Assembly: GCA_018433865.1 (NCBI GenBank)
Contig: JAHDQJ010000010.1
Location: 124,001-188,000 of the forward strand
Source: Spirochaetales bacterium
GTDB taxonomy: Bacteria; Spirochaetota; Spirochaetia; Sphaerochaetales; Sphaerochaetaceae
Direction of reading: 5' to 3'
Length of the DNA stretch: 64,000 bases
The position numbers and the translations under genes were made by a program. Positions 62,787-64,000 of the stretch are shown piece after piece (position 1 is the stretch's first letter; each line of letters starts with the position of its first letter). The notes below the pieces were generated by a model, which ran no database searches, was not told the DNA's origin, and saw only the letters and a list, made by a program, of their open reading frames with translations.

Positions 62787-63977
62787 ATGGAGAAGCCGTA
62801 CATACCGCACAGTGAGTTTCGTCAGCGCATCGAAAAGATGCGGGCGTGGATGCACACCCACGGGATCGGACTGTTGTTCGTCTACGGGGATGAGTATCGG
62901 AAGGAGAACCTGCGCTACGTGTCGAACTACTGGCCGATGTTCGAACGTGGTGCCCTGCTCATCGGAACCGAGGGCGATCCGGTCCTCCTCTGTGCGCCGG
63001 AGGGGGAGCAGGTAGCCCGCGAGATGTCGGTCTGGCCCGACATCCGTCTCGTACCCGATTTTCTCTGCGCGACCGTACCCGATGCAATCGACTATCCGTT
63101 GGCAACCTATACCGATTTTCCTTCGCTCGCTGCTGAGTTCCGCTTCCGCCAGGGCACGGTCGGTGCGTTCGGGGTGATCGGGCTCGATGCGATGACCCAT
63201 CCCCTGTATGAGACGCTGGTACGTGCGTTCGGTTCCGTTCCCGTAGACTGCAACCCGTTGATCCATCAATTGCGCCTTACCAAGAGCGCGCATGAGATCG
63301 CTTGCCTCGGTGAGGCGGCGAGGATTGCCGATCATGCGTTCAGGAAGCTCATGGAAGCTCCCTTGATCGGGATGACGGAGAAACAGGCCGCAGGGATTGC
63401 CGAAGGGGCCGCACGTGCCGAAGGAGCGGAGCAGGTGATCTTCACCGTCTTCGGCAGTGGCGAGCGGAGTCACACGATCATCGGTCGTCCCACCGACAAG
63501 GTGATCGAGGATGGCGACATGATCATGTGTGCCCTCGCCATACAGTACGAAGGATATGTGGCGACCTGTGAGGTCCCCTTTGCCGTCGGCACCATCAGCG
63601 AGAAGACCAGGCGGGTGATCGACGTCCTCATCGGAGCGAGCGCGGCGGGACAACCCTATCTGAAGAGCGGTGTCCCGATGCGCGAGTTCGTAAAAGCGGT
63701 GAAGGACCACTTCCGGAAGGCAGGATTGAGCGAATACGACGTCTACCCCCCGCTGCATGGCATCGGGTGTGCCGAGGCGGAGTCTCCCTATCCGAATGAG
63801 AAGACCGAGGCCGTGTTCACCGAGGGAACGACCGTCAATACCGATATCTCCCTCTTCGGACTGGAGGGGGGATCGAACAGGATCGAGGAGGGCTTCGTCA
63901 TCACACGCGATGGTGCCCGTTCGCTCAGTCCCTTCGTACATGAGTACTGTGCCAAGTGGCTCAAGGAGATGCAGTGA
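62787..63977 (+). CDS. M24-family creatinase/Xaa-Pro-peptidase-like protein lacking metal ligands
   Basis: This 396-residue protein has the creatinase/prolidase two-domain layout, with RYVSNYWPMFERGALLIGTEG near the N-terminus as in the 55682 protein. In the pita-bread domain the first two metal Asp positions are A249 (GDMIMCALAIQ) and T260 (GYVATCEV), while the HGIGCAEAESPY His is kept. A peptidase function is therefore unlikely. GAGGAGG lies six bases before ATG 62787. It follows the binding protein in the operon, so its substrate is probably the imported compound. Confidence 0.85.
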   Translation: MEKPYIPHSEFRQRIEKMRAWMHTHGIGLLFVYGDEYRKENLRYVSNYWPMFERGALLIGTEGDPVLLCAPEGEQVAREMSVWPDIRLVPDFLCATVPDAIDYPLATYTDFPSLAAEFRFRQGTVGAFGVIGLDAMTHPLYETLVRAFGSVPVDCNPLIHQLRLTKSAHEIACLGEAARIADHAFRKLMEAPLIGMTEKQAAGIAEGAARAEGAEQVIFTVFGSGERSHTIIGRPTDKVIEDGDMIMCALAIQYEGYVATCEVPFAVGTISEKTRRVIDVLIGASAAGQPYLKSGVPMREFVKAVKDHFRKAGLSEYDVYPPLHGIGCAEAESPYPNEKTEAVFTEGTTVNTDISLFGLEGGSNRIEEGFVITRDGARSLSPFVHEYCAKWLKEMQ

Positions 63978-64000
63978 TGGACCAAAGACCGAGAATATCC
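63977..64000 (+). CDS. Start of a following gene, cut by the window end
   Basis: ATG at 63977 overlaps the stop of the M24 gene by one base (TGATG) and opens MDQRPRIS, with AAGGAG ten bases upstream. Only eight codons are visible, so no family can be named. The overlap suggests that the operon continues. Confidence 0.4.

Noticed and set aside
1-64000. CRISPR arrays, rRNA and tRNA genes
   Set aside because: No regularly spaced direct repeats, rRNA landmarks or cloverleaf-forming sequences were noticed by eye; a covariance-model search would be needed to exclude a tRNA fully.

Overview
The window looks like a chromosomal stretch of a carbohydrate-fermenting spirochaete, most likely Sphaerochaeta or a close relative. 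This is an inference. It rests on substrate-binding proteins whose signal peptides end in the pattern A-G-Q-K/Q-E/D-A without a lipobox cysteine, on a moderately high GC content, and on the very high density of sugar ABC and TRAP uptake operons, each with its own LacI, GntR, ROK or DeoR regulator. No rRNA, tRNA or CRISPR array was found.

Layout. 1-3298: end of a ribose-type ABC operon (partial permease, ATPase, URO-D family protein). 3476-4156: truncated ATPase remnant. 4222-11836: GntR regulator divergent from a TRAP operon (DUF362 protein, enolase-superfamily acid-sugar enzyme, DctP, DctQ, DctM, LarA-like protein). 12165-19340: a second GntR/TRAP locus with two TIM-barrel isomerase-like proteins and a second URO-D protein. 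19407-24364 (minus): Gfo/Idh/MocA dehydrogenase, TIM-barrel protein and a CUT1 ABC importer without its own ATPase. 24590-34489: a divergent, very compact amino-sugar-like cluster (URO-D, ROK repressor, NagB-like, ceramidase-like, DegT aminotransferase, dehydrogenase, PIG-L deacetylase, then convergent alpha/beta hydrolase and another URO-D). 34613-36585: CBM9-like protein and an orphan PTS IIC. 37253-48153: ribose-type ABC importer, MttB-family methyltransferase, FGGY kinase, UlaG lactonase, a beta-propeller-like protein and a DeoR regulator. 48301-53095: accessory block with an XRE/ImmA-IrrE/PIN module, a decayed AAA/DUF4143 ATPase, a transposase scrap and an intact AAA/DUF4143 ATPase. 53468-56851 (minus): creatinase-like M24 protein, LacI regulator, MFS transporter. 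57040-63977: LacI regulator divergent from a ribose-type ABC operon that ends in a second creatinase-like M24 protein.

How it works together. Each locus couples a high-affinity importer to a few catabolic enzymes and a local repressor, and palindromic operators can be seen at many of the promoters. In all five operons that contain a substrate-binding protein, a GC-rich hairpin follows that gene, which probably lets the binding protein be made in excess over the membrane subunits.

The most original locus is 37253-48153. It resembles the ascorbate Ula pathway rebuilt around an ABC importer and a sugar kinase, and it carries a corrinoid-type methyltransferase homologue that has no local corrinoid protein. 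The amino-sugar cluster, with a deaminase-like protein whose catalytic Asp is replaced, and the two M24 proteins without metal ligands also point to uncharacterised substrates.
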